From positions 1-64,000 of the forward strand of contig CAIKZO010000128.1 of NCBI GenBank assembly GCA_903832005.1: a stretch of 64,000 nucleotides of DNA, written 5' to 3'. This document shows, in pieces, positions 8,538 through 16,187 of this stretch (positions are counted from its first letter, which is position 1; the number at the start of each line of letters is the position of its first letter). The position numbers and the translations under genes are program-made. This DNA comes from Enhydrobacter aerosaccus (lineage in GTDB: Bacteria > Pseudomonadota > Alphaproteobacteria > Reyranellales > Reyranellaceae). The notes below the pieces were generated by a model, which saw only the letters and a list, made by a program, of their open reading frames with translations, did not search any database and had not been told where the DNA came from.

Positions 8538-9563
8538 ATGCGTAATCTTGTAGGCGCGCTGGCCACAGCATTGTCGGCCGTGGCGCTGGCTCTCCCGGCT
8601 CCCACGCCGGCCTTCGCCTGGGGCGCGACCGGGCACGAATTCGTCAGCGGCCTGGCCGCCGAAGCTTTCCCCGAGGAGCTGCCTGCGTTCCTGCGCACGC
8701 CGGCCGCCGTCGCCGACATCGCCGTGTTCGGCCGCGAGCTCGACCGCTCGAAGGGCTCCGGCGATCCGCACGACGCCGAGCGCGATGCCGGGCACTACGT
8801 CCATCTCGACGACGAGGGCAAAGTGGGCGGGGTCCTGACGCTCGATGCCCTGCCGGTCCGGCGCGAGGCCTACGACACCGCGCTGCGTACCAAAGGCGTC
8901 AGTCAATACAACACGGGCTATCTGCCCTACTCGATCGTCGAGGGCTGGCAGCAACTGGTGAAGGACTTCGCCTACTGGCGCGCGGCGTCAGTCGCCGCGA
9001 AGAACGCGGCAAGCGAGGCCGACCGGGCCTGGTTCGATGCCGATCGCCAGCGCCGCGAAGGGCTGATCATCCGCGACCTCGGTGTCTGGAGCCACTACGA
9101 CGGCGACGCCAGCCAGCCGATGCACGTCTCGATTCACTTTGCCGGCTGGGGGCCGTATCCGAACCCGCAGGACTTCAGCATGGCGAAGTCGTTGCGCGAG
9201 GATTACCAGAGCACCTTCGTGCGAGCGCGTATCAAACGCGCCGATGTAAAGAGCGAGATGGCGCCCTATCAGGCCTGCACCTGCACGATCTGGGACCGCA
9301 TGCGCGCGGTGATTCTCGCGAGCCACCGCACCATCGTCCCGTACTTCGAACTCGAGAAGCAGGGCGCCTTCCAGGGCGACGCCAAGGCCGGGATCGCCTT
9401 CACCAACACGCGGCTGGCGTCGGGCGCCTCCGCCGTGCGCGACATGGTGGTGGACGCCTGGCGCGCGAGCGTCGACGCGAACGTCGGCTATCCCCAGATC
9501 AAGCTGCGCGATATAGAGGACCACAAGGTTATCCTCCAGCGCGATGATTTCGGCCGCGATTGA
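8538..9563 (+). CDS. S1/P1-type zinc nuclease-like protein, exported
   Basis: A 341-aa protein whose signal peptide (residues 1-27, ending AFA) exposes Trp28 as the new N-terminus. Mature W1 and H6 (WGATGH) match the zinc-binding Trp1/His6 of the P1/S1 nuclease and phospholipase C fold. HYDGDASQPMH reproduces the H-x3-D-x5-H spacing of the next metal site, and GHYVHLD fits the H60 region. The second HxxxD pair expected about 23 residues after the HQPxH-type motif is not evident, so one zinc site may be altered. Family role: single-strand-specific nuclease/3'-nucleotidase in the periplasm or outside the cell. Activity here is not assured. Confidence 0.75.
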   Translation: MRNLVGALATALSAVALALPAPTPAFAWGATGHEFVSGLAAEAFPEELPAFLRTPAAVADIAVFGRELDRSKGSGDPHDAERDAGHYVHLDDEGKVGGVLTLDALPVRREAYDTALRTKGVSQYNTGYLPYSIVEGWQQLVKDFAYWRAASVAAKNAASEADRAWFDADRQRREGLIIRDLGVWSHYDGDASQPMHVSIHFAGWGPYPNPQDFSMAKSLREDYQSTFVRARIKRADVKSEMAPYQACTCTIWDRMRAVILASHRTIVPYFELEKQGAFQGDAKAGIAFTNTRLASGASAVRDMVVDAWRASVDANVGYPQIKLRDIEDHKVILQRDDFGRD

Positions 9564-9584
9564 ATTGTCCCCAGTCGCAATTCA
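9561..9584 (+). terminator. Weak hairpin at the end of the nuclease gene
   Basis: TGAATTG and CAATTCA form a 7-bp stem with a 10-nt loop that includes the stop codon. No T-run follows, so its role as a terminator is doubtful. Confidence 0.3.
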
Positions 9585-9677
9585 GCCCTCTGTAATGTCC
9601 ATGCTTTACAAAGTTTGTGCGTCGCCGGGTAACACACTTCCACGAAGTGAACCCGCGATGAGAGTGCGATTTCGTCT

Positions 9678-10178
9678 ATGAGCCTGACTTTCAACCTCGC
9701 CGCCCTGCTCAACGTTCTCCTGGCCGCCGCCGGAGTCTGGGCGACCTTGCCGGAGCTGCGCGGACGGCCGGTCAAGCTGTGGCGCCTCGGGCTGCCGCCG
9801 TTCTTCTGCACGGTGTCGTCGATCGTGATGCTGGCCAATACGCCGACGCCGCACCTGGTCGAGTTCATGTGGGTGATCGCCGGTGGGCTGGGACTTGCCG
9901 CGGGCTTCTTCGTCGGCAGCCGCGTGAAGATCGAGACCGACCAGATGTGGGGCCTCGTTCAGCTCGATCGATCCTATGCCGGGCTGGTGGCCGCCGGCTG
10001 CATCCTGCTGCTGGTACTCACCGATTCGGTGGCCTTGCTGTTGGGCCATGGCCTGTGGGCACCAGGCATGGACCCGGCGGAGGGCGCGGCCCTCTTGGCG
10101 GGTTTCCTCGACGGGCGCACCTGGAAGATGGCAGCCAACGCCGTGCGCTCGCCGCACGCCGATCTCAACGACCAGTAG
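9678..10178 (+). CDS. Conserved-looking integral membrane protein, function unknown
   Basis: A 166-aa protein with four likely membrane segments (about residues 6-23, 41-56, 62-78 and 100-122). The loop after TM3 is basic and polar (GSRVKIETDQMWGLVQLDRSYAG), and the C-terminus is soluble. I do not recognise a family. Its stop lies 20 bases before the convergent copper-chaperone stop, and a 10-base direct repeat (ACCAGTAGCT at 10171 and 10191) spans the junction. Confidence 0.65.
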   Translation: MSLTFNLAALLNVLLAAAGVWATLPELRGRPVKLWRLGLPPFFCTVSSIVMLANTPTPHLVEFMWVIAGGLGLAAGFFVGSRVKIETDQMWGLVQLDRSYAGLVAAGCILLLVLTDSVALLLGHGLWAPGMDPAEGAALLAGFLDGRTWKMAANAVRSPHADLNDQ

Positions 10179-10198
10179 CTGTCAGCAGCTACCAGTAG

Positions 10199-10669
10199 CT
10201 AGTGCTGTCCTGACGGCTGGGTCGCTCCCAGCGCATCGACCTGGAATTCGATATCGACCTTGCCGGCCTTCTCGAACACCAGCGTCGCCGGCACGTTCTG
10301 GCCCTTCACGAACGGCGCCTTGAGATCGATGAACATCACGTGGTAGCCGCCGGGCTTCAGTTCGACGGTCTGTCCCGGGGCCAGGGCAACGCCGTTCTCG
10401 AGCTCACGCATGCGCATGACCGCGCCATCCATCCTCATCTCGTGCATCTCGACCTGCTTGGCGGCGGGACTCTGGATGGCGACCAGCCGGTCGGGCGCAT
10501 CACCCTTGTTGGCGAGCGTCAGGAAGCCGCCGGCCGAGGGCGCCGTCGAGGGCGTCGCCCGCGACCACGGATGTCCGATCTCGATGGAGCCCACTTTGTA
10601 GTCGTGGGCGAAAGACGGTGTCGCGGTGAGCGACACCGCCAGCACGGCGGCGGGAAGGAGTAATTTCAT
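10199..10669 (-). CDS. Periplasmic copper chaperone PCu(A)C family
   Basis: A 156-aa exported protein (signal peptide ending SFA|H near residue 21). It carries the PCu(A)C copper-binding signature: MHEMRM, then a Met ligand in VMRMRE, and a later HVMF. The core also has the GGFLTLANKGDAPDRLV and PGGYHVMFIDLK stretches of this family. These chaperones deliver Cu(I) to the CuA or CuB centre of cytochrome oxidase in the periplasm. No sco or cox genes are adjacent, so the oxidase partner is elsewhere. Confidence 0.9.
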   Translation of the reverse strand: MKLLLPAAVLAVSLTATPSFAHDYKVGSIEIGHPWSRATPSTAPSAGGFLTLANKGDAPDRLVAIQSPAAKQVEMHEMRMDGAVMRMRELENGVALAPGQTVELKPGGYHVMFIDLKAPFVKGQNVPATLVFEKAGKVDIEFQVDALGATQPSGQH

Positions 10670-10723
10670 GTCCCGAGCTTATCGCGCCGCCGCCGCCGGC
10701 GCACGACGCGACAGTCGGACGCG

Positions 10724-11104
10724 TCAGGCCGTCGCGAGCGGATCGGCCCCGTAGGTATTGGCTCCCGTCGTTCCCTTCAGGAACCCGCATTCGATCAGGT
10801 ACCAGAGGCCACCGATCACCGGCACAAGGGCGATGAGCACCCACCAGCCGCTCTTGCCGCGGTCGTGCCAGCGCTTCACCGCGACCGCCAGACCGATCCA
10901 GAAGAAGACGATGAAAAACAGAAGGCCGATGATCCCCATGACACCGAGCGACGACATGTCGACCGCGGTCGGATCCCCCGACATCATGGCGCCGCCGCCG
11001 GCGATGCCGAAGACGATCGCCTCGACGACGCACAGGCCGATATTGACCAACCAGAACTTGGCGCGGTTCACGCGGCCCTGGAAGCTGAACAGCAAGTCTT
11101 TCAT
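10724..11104 (-). CDS. DUF805 inner-membrane protein
   Basis: A 126-aa protein of the DUF805 (YhaH-type) family. It starts MKDLLFSFQGRVNRAKFW, the usual N-terminal signature. Three membrane segments follow, with the conserved VKRWHDRGKSGWW loop and an LIECGFLKGTTGANTYG end. Start 11104 is preceded by GGGGAG; the longer upstream frame lacks any family similarity. The family is widespread but without a defined biochemical role. Confidence 0.88.
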   Translation of the reverse strand: MKDLLFSFQGRVNRAKFWLVNIGLCVVEAIVFGIAGGGAMMSGDPTAVDMSSLGVMGIIGLLFFIVFFWIGLAVAVKRWHDRGKSGWWVLIALVPVIGGLWYLIECGFLKGTTGANTYGADPLATA

Positions 11105-11184
11105 TTTGGTGTCTCCCCACAAGACAAGACACACGGGAACGTGTGCCTTGTTTTCAAGTCTGCCCTGTCGCTTATAGTGCAACC

Positions 11185-12228
11185 ATGACTTTGCAGCGCG
11201 CCGCCCTGTGGGCAATCGTGATTGCAGCCACGATGTACCTGCTCGTGGCCGGGCGTGGCCTGCTTTTGCCCGCCGTCCTCGGACTGGTGCTCTGGTACAT
11301 GATCGATGCACTGGCCGACGTCATCGAGCGGCCGCGCATCGGCGACCTGAAACTACCGCGGCCGCTGGCCCTTGTGGCGGCGATCTGCGCCATGAGCGGC
11401 CTGTTCTGGATCGTCGGCCGTACTGTGAGCCGCAACGTGACCGCCGTCGCCGCCGCCGCGCCCAACTACGAAGGTCGCCTGCAGCATCTGATCGATCAGG
11501 GCGCGCACATGATTGGCGTCGAGACGGCGCCGACGATCAGCCAGTTGTTCGACCGCATCAGTCTCGCCGATACGCTGGGCAGCCTCGCCGCCGCGCTCGC
11601 GTCGGTCGTGAGCGTGACCGGGATCGTGCTGATCTACGCCGGCTTCCTGTTCGTCGAGCAGGTCCATTTCCGGCGCAAGCTCGCCATCATCTTCGCCGCC
11701 AGCGACCACGAGGCGCGCGTACGCTCCGTGCTCGACCAGATCGATCGCGACATCCGGATCTACATCCGCATCAAGACGACGCTCGCGGTCGTCACCTCGG
11801 TGCTCGCCTATTCGGTGATGGCCTGGATCGGCGTCGACTTCGCGGCCTTCTGGGCGGTGATGGTGTTCTTCTTCTATTTCATCCCGACCGTCGGCTCCAT
11901 CCTCGCCATCGTGGCCCCGGCCCTGCTCACCCTGGTGCAGTTCGACCATCTGTCGCCATTCCTCATCGTGCTGTTCGTGATCGGCACCATCCAGATCGTG
12001 ATGGCCAACGTCATCGAGCCGGCGATGATGGGCCGTTCGCTCAACCTCTCGCCGCTCGTCGTCATCTTCTCGCTGGTGGTGTGGGGCACGATCTGGGGCG
12101 TCGTCGGCATGTTCCTGTGCGTGCCGATCATGGTCGTCCTGCTGATTGTGCTGGCGCATTTCAAGGTCACGCACCCGATCGCGGTGCTGCTCTCCGCCGA
12201 CGGCAAGGTTCCAGCCCCGTCGGACTAG
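11185..12228 (+). CDS. AI-2E family transporter (PerM/TqsA-like permease)
   Basis: A 347-aa polytopic membrane protein. It shows the family layout: two N-terminal membrane helices, a soluble stretch (about residues 95-140), then five or six helices including FFFYFIPTVGSILA and the highly conserved NVIEPAMMGRSLNLSPLVVI. Members export autoinducer-2 or act as ion/antiporters. ATG 11185 is used; no good ribosome site is present, and the frame is open to 11143. It diverges from the DUF805 gene with about 80 bases between starts. Quorum-sensing function is not implied by the family alone. Confidence 0.85.
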   Translation: MTLQRAALWAIVIAATMYLLVAGRGLLLPAVLGLVLWYMIDALADVIERPRIGDLKLPRPLALVAAICAMSGLFWIVGRTVSRNVTAVAAAAPNYEGRLQHLIDQGAHMIGVETAPTISQLFDRISLADTLGSLAAALASVVSVTGIVLIYAGFLFVEQVHFRRKLAIIFAASDHEARVRSVLDQIDRDIRIYIRIKTTLAVVTSVLAYSVMAWIGVDFAAFWAVMVFFFYFIPTVGSILAIVAPALLTLVQFDHLSPFLIVLFVIGTIQIVMANVIEPAMMGRSLNLSPLVVIFSLVVWGTIWGVVGMFLCVPIMVVLLIVLAHFKVTHPIAVLLSADGKVPAPSD

Positions 12229-12251
12229 CACCGTCGGATTGACCGGGAGTC

Positions 12252-13724
12252 CTAGGGCGCGGCCGCCGGATCGGCCTGCAGGATCAGCGCCTTGCCGTCG
12301 CCGTCGGGCGCGATGTGCAGGAACGGCACCTGCAGGGCCGACGCGCCGCTGAACTCGCGGTCGATCTCGTCGAACAGCCGGACATAGAGCTTCCATTCCA
12401 CCGCGCCCGGATCGAGCGGCACGCGCGCGGCCTCGCGCCAGTCGAGCGCGCGCACGCCGCTTTGCAGCGTGTGGTCTTCGGTGCGATCGCGTTCGAGCGT
12501 CGCCTCGAACCGGCCGATGGTGGCGGTCTTCGCCGTCTTGCTGGCGGGCTTGGCGGTGACGACGATGCAGATCTGGCCCGGCTTGCCGTCGTCCGAGAAC
12601 TCGACCGATCCACCGTTCAACGTCGGATCGGGAACGTCGTCCTGGGAGGCGAGCTTCTCGACCACGACGACCCGGCGCCGGTTCATGTCGAAGCGCCACC
12701 CCTCGGGCGGATCGAAGCAGCGCTGGACCCAGCGCACCTCTCCCGGGCCGCCGCGGGCGAGGATCTCGGGCGACACCAGGGTCTGCGATTCCGGCACCGT
12801 CGTGCGCACCTTCTGGTCGAGCGCGAAAGAACCCGGTCGATCGGGAAGGACGGTGAAGAGCAATTCGAAGGGGACCGTCCGAGACTCGCGCCGGACGCCC
12901 AGCACGCCCGTCACGAACGTCGTACGCGCGGTCTCGGTGGCGAAGGCGGCCCGCGGCACGGCGAAGCGCAGGCGTTCGGGGGACACCTGCGCGGTGCCGC
13001 GCCATGTGCCGATGGTGAGTGTCGGCGGCTCACCCCCCTCGGGAACGAGGCGCAGGCCCACGACCTCGATCGACACCGGCGGGTCATCGTCGCTCGGCGC
13101 TGCAAAGGAAGGGGCGTAGCGTGGCACCGTCGGCACCGTCGGTTCCGCCGCCGGCTTGCCGCCGGGATCGATCCGCACCGCCGCGTCGCTCGGCGGCGCC
13201 GTGGGAGTGCCGGGCGCCAGGGTAAGCTCTCCTGTGGCGCGGCGTGGCGGCACGAAGGTCGGCGTGAAGGAGAGGATCAGCGGCTGCTCGTCCTTGCCCG
13301 CCATTTGTTCGAGCGCCTGCTGGGCCGGCTTGGTCGCCGCCAGGACCAGCTGGCGGGCGCCCTCGCCGGGCCGCGCCAGCGCGTCCTTCAGCGCCGCGTC
13401 GAGCGTATCGGCCGCGGCGAAGGCCTGCTGGCGTTCGACCGGCAATCGTCCGAACGGGCGCTCGCGATCAGCCTCGCCGCGGACGAGCAGCGCATCGGAA
13501 AGAAGACTGGCCACGCGGAACGACTGCAGCAATCCGATCCGCGCCTCGCCGTCGGCACGGGCCTGCAGGGCAGCGCGGTCAGCCCGCAGCGTGCCCAGCC
13601 TTTCGCCCACGGTCGGGCCGCCATCGTGCCCGCCGTCCCGCAGGTACGGCAGACCGATCGCGACCGCCGCGACCAGGGCGCCAACCACCAACGCGGCGCC
13701 AAGGATCCAGCGCAGGGCTTTCAC
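12252..13724 (-). CDS. Membrane-anchored protein of unknown function, coupled to a UspA gene
   Basis: A 490-aa protein with one N-terminal membrane helix (residues 5-26), then a charged helical stretch (about 40-140). A Pro-rich linker follows (about 160-210), and then a large region of mixed beta type that ends with DREFSGASALQVPFLHIAPDG. This suggests a bitopic protein with its bulk in the periplasm. I recognise no family or catalytic motif. It uses GTG at 13724, one base after the TGA of the upstream UspA gene (TGA-T-GTG), so translation is probably coupled. The stress-protein linkage hints at an envelope or stress role (inference). Confidence 0.7.
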   Translation of the reverse strand: MKALRWILGAALVVGALVAAVAIGLPYLRDGGHDGGPTVGERLGTLRADRAALQARADGEARIGLLQSFRVASLLSDALLVRGEADRERPFGRLPVERQQAFAAADTLDAALKDALARPGEGARQLVLAATKPAQQALEQMAGKDEQPLILSFTPTFVPPRRATGELTLAPGTPTAPPSDAAVRIDPGGKPAAEPTVPTVPRYAPSFAAPSDDDPPVSIEVVGLRLVPEGGEPPTLTIGTWRGTAQVSPERLRFAVPRAAFATETARTTFVTGVLGVRRESRTVPFELLFTVLPDRPGSFALDQKVRTTVPESQTLVSPEILARGGPGEVRWVQRCFDPPEGWRFDMNRRRVVVVEKLASQDDVPDPTLNGGSVEFSDDGKPGQICIVVTAKPASKTAKTATIGRFEATLERDRTEDHTLQSGVRALDWREAARVPLDPGAVEWKLYVRLFDEIDREFSGASALQVPFLHIAPDGDGKALILQADPAAAP

Positions 13725-13725
13725 A

Positions 13726-14532
13726 TCAGTACGAGAACAGCACCGGCAGCGGTGAATTCAGGATGAGGTGTCGCGTCATGCCGCCGAAGATCATCTGGCG
13801 GAGACGGCTCTGCGTGTAGGCCCCCTTGACGATCAGGTCGGCGCCGACCGCCTTGGCGGTGTCGACGATCGTCTGGCCGGCCGAACGGTTGCCCGGCTTG
13901 GCGTGCTGGCTCGTCACGTTGAGACCGTGCGCGGCGAGCGATGCCGCGATCTCCGCCGAGGTCGGGCCGGGCACCATCGCCCCGTCGACGCTCAACACCT
14001 CGATCGCCTCGGCGCGACTCATCACCGGCATGGCGAGCGAGATCGCCCGCGCACTTTCGGTCGAGCCGTTCCAGGCGAAGAGGATGCGCTTGCCGACCAT
14101 GCCGTTGTAGCCGGGTGGCACGACCAGTACGGGCCGGCCGGAGTCGAACAGCGCCGTCTCGAAGACGCTTTCCGGCATCTTGGGCAACGCGCCGGGCTGC
14201 GGCATCACGATCAGGTCGTAGGCACGACCGATGATCCCGATTGCCGTCGGCCCGCTGTCGTCGGCCGAACGCCATTCCGACTGGAGCCCAGTCGCACGCT
14301 GCTCGAACGCCTGCTTCACTGCGGCCACGCGCTGACGCTCTTCAGCATCCTCCGCGAGACCGCCGCCGATGGGAGCACCCATGCCCGCATCGGCCCACGC
14401 CATACTCATCACGCCATAAGACGGCGGCTCGAGCCCGATCAATCGGGCACTGAAAGTCCGCGCTATCTTCGACGCCAGCTCGAACGCGGACGGATCTTCC
14501 GCCGTCCAGGCCATTGTCAGAATTGACTTCAT
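13726..14532 (-). CDS. Universal stress protein, UspA family (tandem-domain length)
   Basis: A 268-aa cytoplasmic protein, about twice the length of a single Usp domain. The N-terminal half is degenerate. The C-terminal half begins near residue 145 (GKRILFAWNGSTESARAI) and ends with the typical ADLIVKGAYTQSRLRQMIFGGMTRHLILNSPLPVLF, which includes the G-(2)-G-(9)-G/S-like nucleotide loop in altered form (FGGMTRHLI). ATG 14532 follows GGGAGG. It forms an operon with the anchored protein at 12252-13724. Usp proteins protect cells under starvation or oxidative stress. Confidence 0.87.
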   Translation of the reverse strand: MKSILTMAWTAEDPSAFELASKIARTFSARLIGLEPPSYGVMSMAWADAGMGAPIGGGLAEDAEERQRVAAVKQAFEQRATGLQSEWRSADDSGPTAIGIIGRAYDLIVMPQPGALPKMPESVFETALFDSGRPVLVVPPGYNGMVGKRILFAWNGSTESARAISLAMPVMSRAEAIEVLSVDGAMVPGPTSAEIAASLAAHGLNVTSQHAKPGNRSAGQTIVDTAKAVGADLIVKGAYTQSRLRQMIFGGMTRHLILNSPLPVLFSY

Positions 14533-14647
14533 GACACGCCTCCCTGTTGCCGGACGATAACACGCAACGCGCCTCGCCCGGGGAATGATGCAGATGATAC
14601 AATAGTCGTATTGAAGACGTTAATTGTTTCAATATCTTACCAGCAAT

Positions 14648-14668
14648 ATCTCAACCGTTTCTTGAGAT
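14648..14668. promoter_or_regulatory. Inverted repeat in the AT-rich region before the Flp pilin cluster
   Basis: ATCTCAA and TTGAGAT arms with a 7-base spacer lie about 115 bases upstream of the first pilin gene. A second small palindrome (CAATA-GTCG-TATTG) lies near 14600. The stretch from about 14590 to 14690 is clearly richer in A/T than its surroundings, as expected for a promoter region. Assignment as an operator is inference. Confidence 0.35.
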
Positions 14669-14783
14669 ACGGGGCAATTTTAGCCCTGCGTTTGTACCGA
14701 CCCTCGCCCCGGAAACCCAGATCCGGCGCGAAGGCCAGTAGAGGCGCTCTAATTGGACCAATGACTTTCATTTGGAGATACAA

Positions 14784-14948
14784 ATGCTGTCCATCTTCCG
14801 TAGCCTGATGAAGAACGACCGTGGCGCCACCGCCATCGAGTACACGCTGATTGCCTCGCTGATCGCCGTTGCGGCGATCGCCGCCATGGGCACCGTCGGT
14901 AACAAGATCAACACCGTGCTCGGCAACGTCTCGAACGCGATGGGCTAA
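14784..14948 (+). CDS. Flp/Fap-type pilin, major subunit candidate
   Basis: A 54-aa pilin precursor. The leader MLSIFRSLMKNDRG is followed by the Flp prepilin site and processed start ATAIEYTLIASLI, which has the conserved Glu-Tyr at positions +4/+5. The hydrophobic helix is followed by GTVGNKINTVLGNVSNAMG. The TadV/CpaA peptidase would cleave after the Gly. GGAG lies 7 bases before the ATG. Flp pilins assemble into tad-type adhesive pili. No assembly genes (cpaB-F, tadA-C) are in the window. A hairpin terminator follows the gene. Confidence 0.93.
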   Translation: MLSIFRSLMKNDRGATAIEYTLIASLIAVAAIAAMGTVGNKINTVLGNVSNAMG

Positions 14949-14971
14949 GCCAAATCCCTTCGGGGGCAACG

Positions 14972-15006
14972 ATGGGCGGTCCGGAGACGGGCCGCCCATT
15001 TTCGTT
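14972..15006 (+). terminator. Rho-independent terminator after the first Flp pilin gene
   Basis: ATGGGCGG (14972-14979) and CCGCCCAT (14992-14999) form an 8-bp stem with a 12-nt loop, followed by a short T-rich tail (TTTTCGTT). It separates the abundant first pilin from the two downstream small genes. Confidence 0.7.
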
Positions 15007-15121
15007 GGTGGCGCATCTTCTCGGTACCGTTCCTGGGCCACCACGACAAAGATTACCAATGTTACGTTGCAGTGTTGGGACGGTGGCGTACGCTGAAGCC
15101 ACACCGACCGGGAGCGTGAAC

Positions 15122-15286
15122 GTGCCGCCCATCGTCCGACGTCTCTTCGACAATCAGCAAGCCGCGACCCTGATCGAGTATTCGCTGATCGTCGCCCTGA
15201 TCGCGACGGCCACGGTCACGGGAATCACCAAGGTTGGCGATGGCATGCGCAATGTCATGATCGCCGCAGCGAATGCGATGAACTGA
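15122..15286 (+). CDS. Flp-type pilin, second copy
   Basis: A 54-aa pilin precursor. The leader MPPIVRRLFDNQQA precedes ATLIEYSLIVALIATATVTG, which retains the Glu-Tyr pair. The cleavage-site residue is Ala instead of Gly. The body ends MRNVMIAAANAMN. GTG 15122 is chosen because GGGAG lies 7 bases upstream; GTG 15116 is in frame but too close to that site. The TGA overlaps the ATG of the next small gene. It may be a minor or specialised Flp subunit. Confidence 0.82.
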   Translation: MPPIVRRLFDNQQAATLIEYSLIVALIATATVTGITKVGDGMRNVMIAAANAMN

Positions 15287-15417
15287 TGACGATCCTCGCC
15301 CTTCTGCTCGCCGACCAGCGCGGCACCGTCTTCGTACGCTACAGTTCGCTGGCGCTGCTGATCGCCATTGCCGCGATCGCCGTGCTCAGCCGCACGAGCG
15401 GCCACATCCCGAACTGA
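15286..15417 (+). CDS. Short Flp-like protein lacking the conserved glutamate
   Basis: A 43-aa protein that starts within the stop of the second pilin gene (TGATG, 1-base overlap). It keeps the pilin plan: a short leader MTILALLLADQRG, then TVFVRYSSLALLIAIAAIAVL. Arg replaces the Glu of the EY pair (RY), and the C-terminal part is very short. In type IV pilins this Glu matters for assembly and N-methylation, so this product may be a modified minor subunit or regulator. No separate ribosome site is seen, so coupled translation is likely. Confidence 0.6.
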   Translation: MTILALLLADQRGTVFVRYSSLALLIAIAAIAVLSRTSGHIPN

Positions 15418-15439
15418 TCTCCCGAGGTCGTCGCCTGTC

Positions 15440-16036
15440 TCAGGCGATCCCAGCCGCCGTCGGGACGATCCAGGCAAACCGGTCGGACAGCGCCGCCAGC
15501 GTGATGCGGTTGATCGCATCGGCCGCCACCGTGGCGCCACCGGTCGCGTCGGGCAGGTCGCGCGTCGCCACCGTGTCGGCAGCGACCGTGCTCATGAAGC
15601 CGTGATCGGTCGCCGAACGGACCGTCGCCGAGACGCACATGTGGGTCATGAAGCCGCCGACGATCAGGTTCTTGCGGCCGCTCGCCTGCAGCTGCTTGGC
15701 CAGCTCGGTGCCGGCGAAGGCATTGGGCAGGCCCTTGTCGATGATCGCCTCGCCGTCGCGCGGCGTGAGCTGCTTCACGATCTCGAAGCCGCTGAGCGTC
15801 GGATTGAACGCCTTGCCCGCGGGCGAGCCCTTGTGGCGAACATGAATGATCGGGGCCGCGGCCTTGCGCGCCTTCTCGAGCAGCACGGCGAGTGCATCGA
15901 CGGCGGGACCGACGCCGGTGAGCGGCAGGAGGCCGTCGGTATATTCCCTCTGCGCATCGATGATCACGAGAACGCCGTTGGCCATCGTTGCCGGGGTGGG
16001 CGACGCTCCGGCCATCTGCAGCATGGTCATCGCCAT
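15440..16036 (-). CDS. Isochorismatase-like cysteine hydrolase
   Basis: A 198-aa alpha/beta hydrolase of the isochorismatase/nicotinamidase superfamily. The catalytic triad is visible: Asp in VIIDAQREY (about residue 27), Lys in IIDKGLPNAF (about 100), and Cys in GGFMTHMCVSAT (about 134) with the preceding cis-peptide pattern. The superfamily cleaves C-N or C-O bonds in small amides or vinyl ethers. The substrate is unknown. The TGA/TCA end is convergent with the Flp cluster, leaving 22 bases. Confidence 0.85.
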   Translation of the reverse strand: MAMTMLQMAGASPTPATMANGVLVIIDAQREYTDGLLPLTGVGPAVDALAVLLEKARKAAAPIIHVRHKGSPAGKAFNPTLSGFEIVKQLTPRDGEAIIDKGLPNAFAGTELAKQLQASGRKNLIVGGFMTHMCVSATVRSATDHGFMSTVAADTVATRDLPDATGGATVAADAINRITLAALSDRFAWIVPTAAGIA

Positions 16037-16157
16037 GTTTTGAACCTCGACTACTAAACGGTTGTAGAATGCTTGTTTGTATCAACGCCCAAGACGCTGC
16101 AATTTGCAAGCACAAGCACATGCCGAAAAATGCAACTCACCTTCACCCGAGATTGCG

Positions 16158-16173
16158 TTTACGTAAGCGTCAA
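16158..16173. promoter_or_regulatory. Near-palindromic TTTACGTAAGCGTCAA site upstream of the amine oxidase gene
   Basis: The 16-mer resembles the TTTACGT-n2-ACGTAAA type of operator described for MerR/TetR-family regulators of branched-chain amino acid and fatty acid catabolism in proteobacteria. It ends about 14 bases before ATG 16188, placed to repress or activate the oxidase-dehydratase operon. The match is imperfect and functional assignment is inference. Confidence 0.3.
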
Positions 16174-16187
16174 CGTTAGGAAGAAGC

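Noticed and set aside
10171-10200. Direct repeat ACCAGTAGCT around the 10178 stop as a mobile-element scar
   Set aside because: Only 10 bases with no inverted ends or insertion; more likely a small local duplication.
12218-12240. Short repeat CCGTCGGA flanking the AI-2E gene stop
   Set aside because: Eight bases in GC-rich DNA is not significant, and no structure forms.
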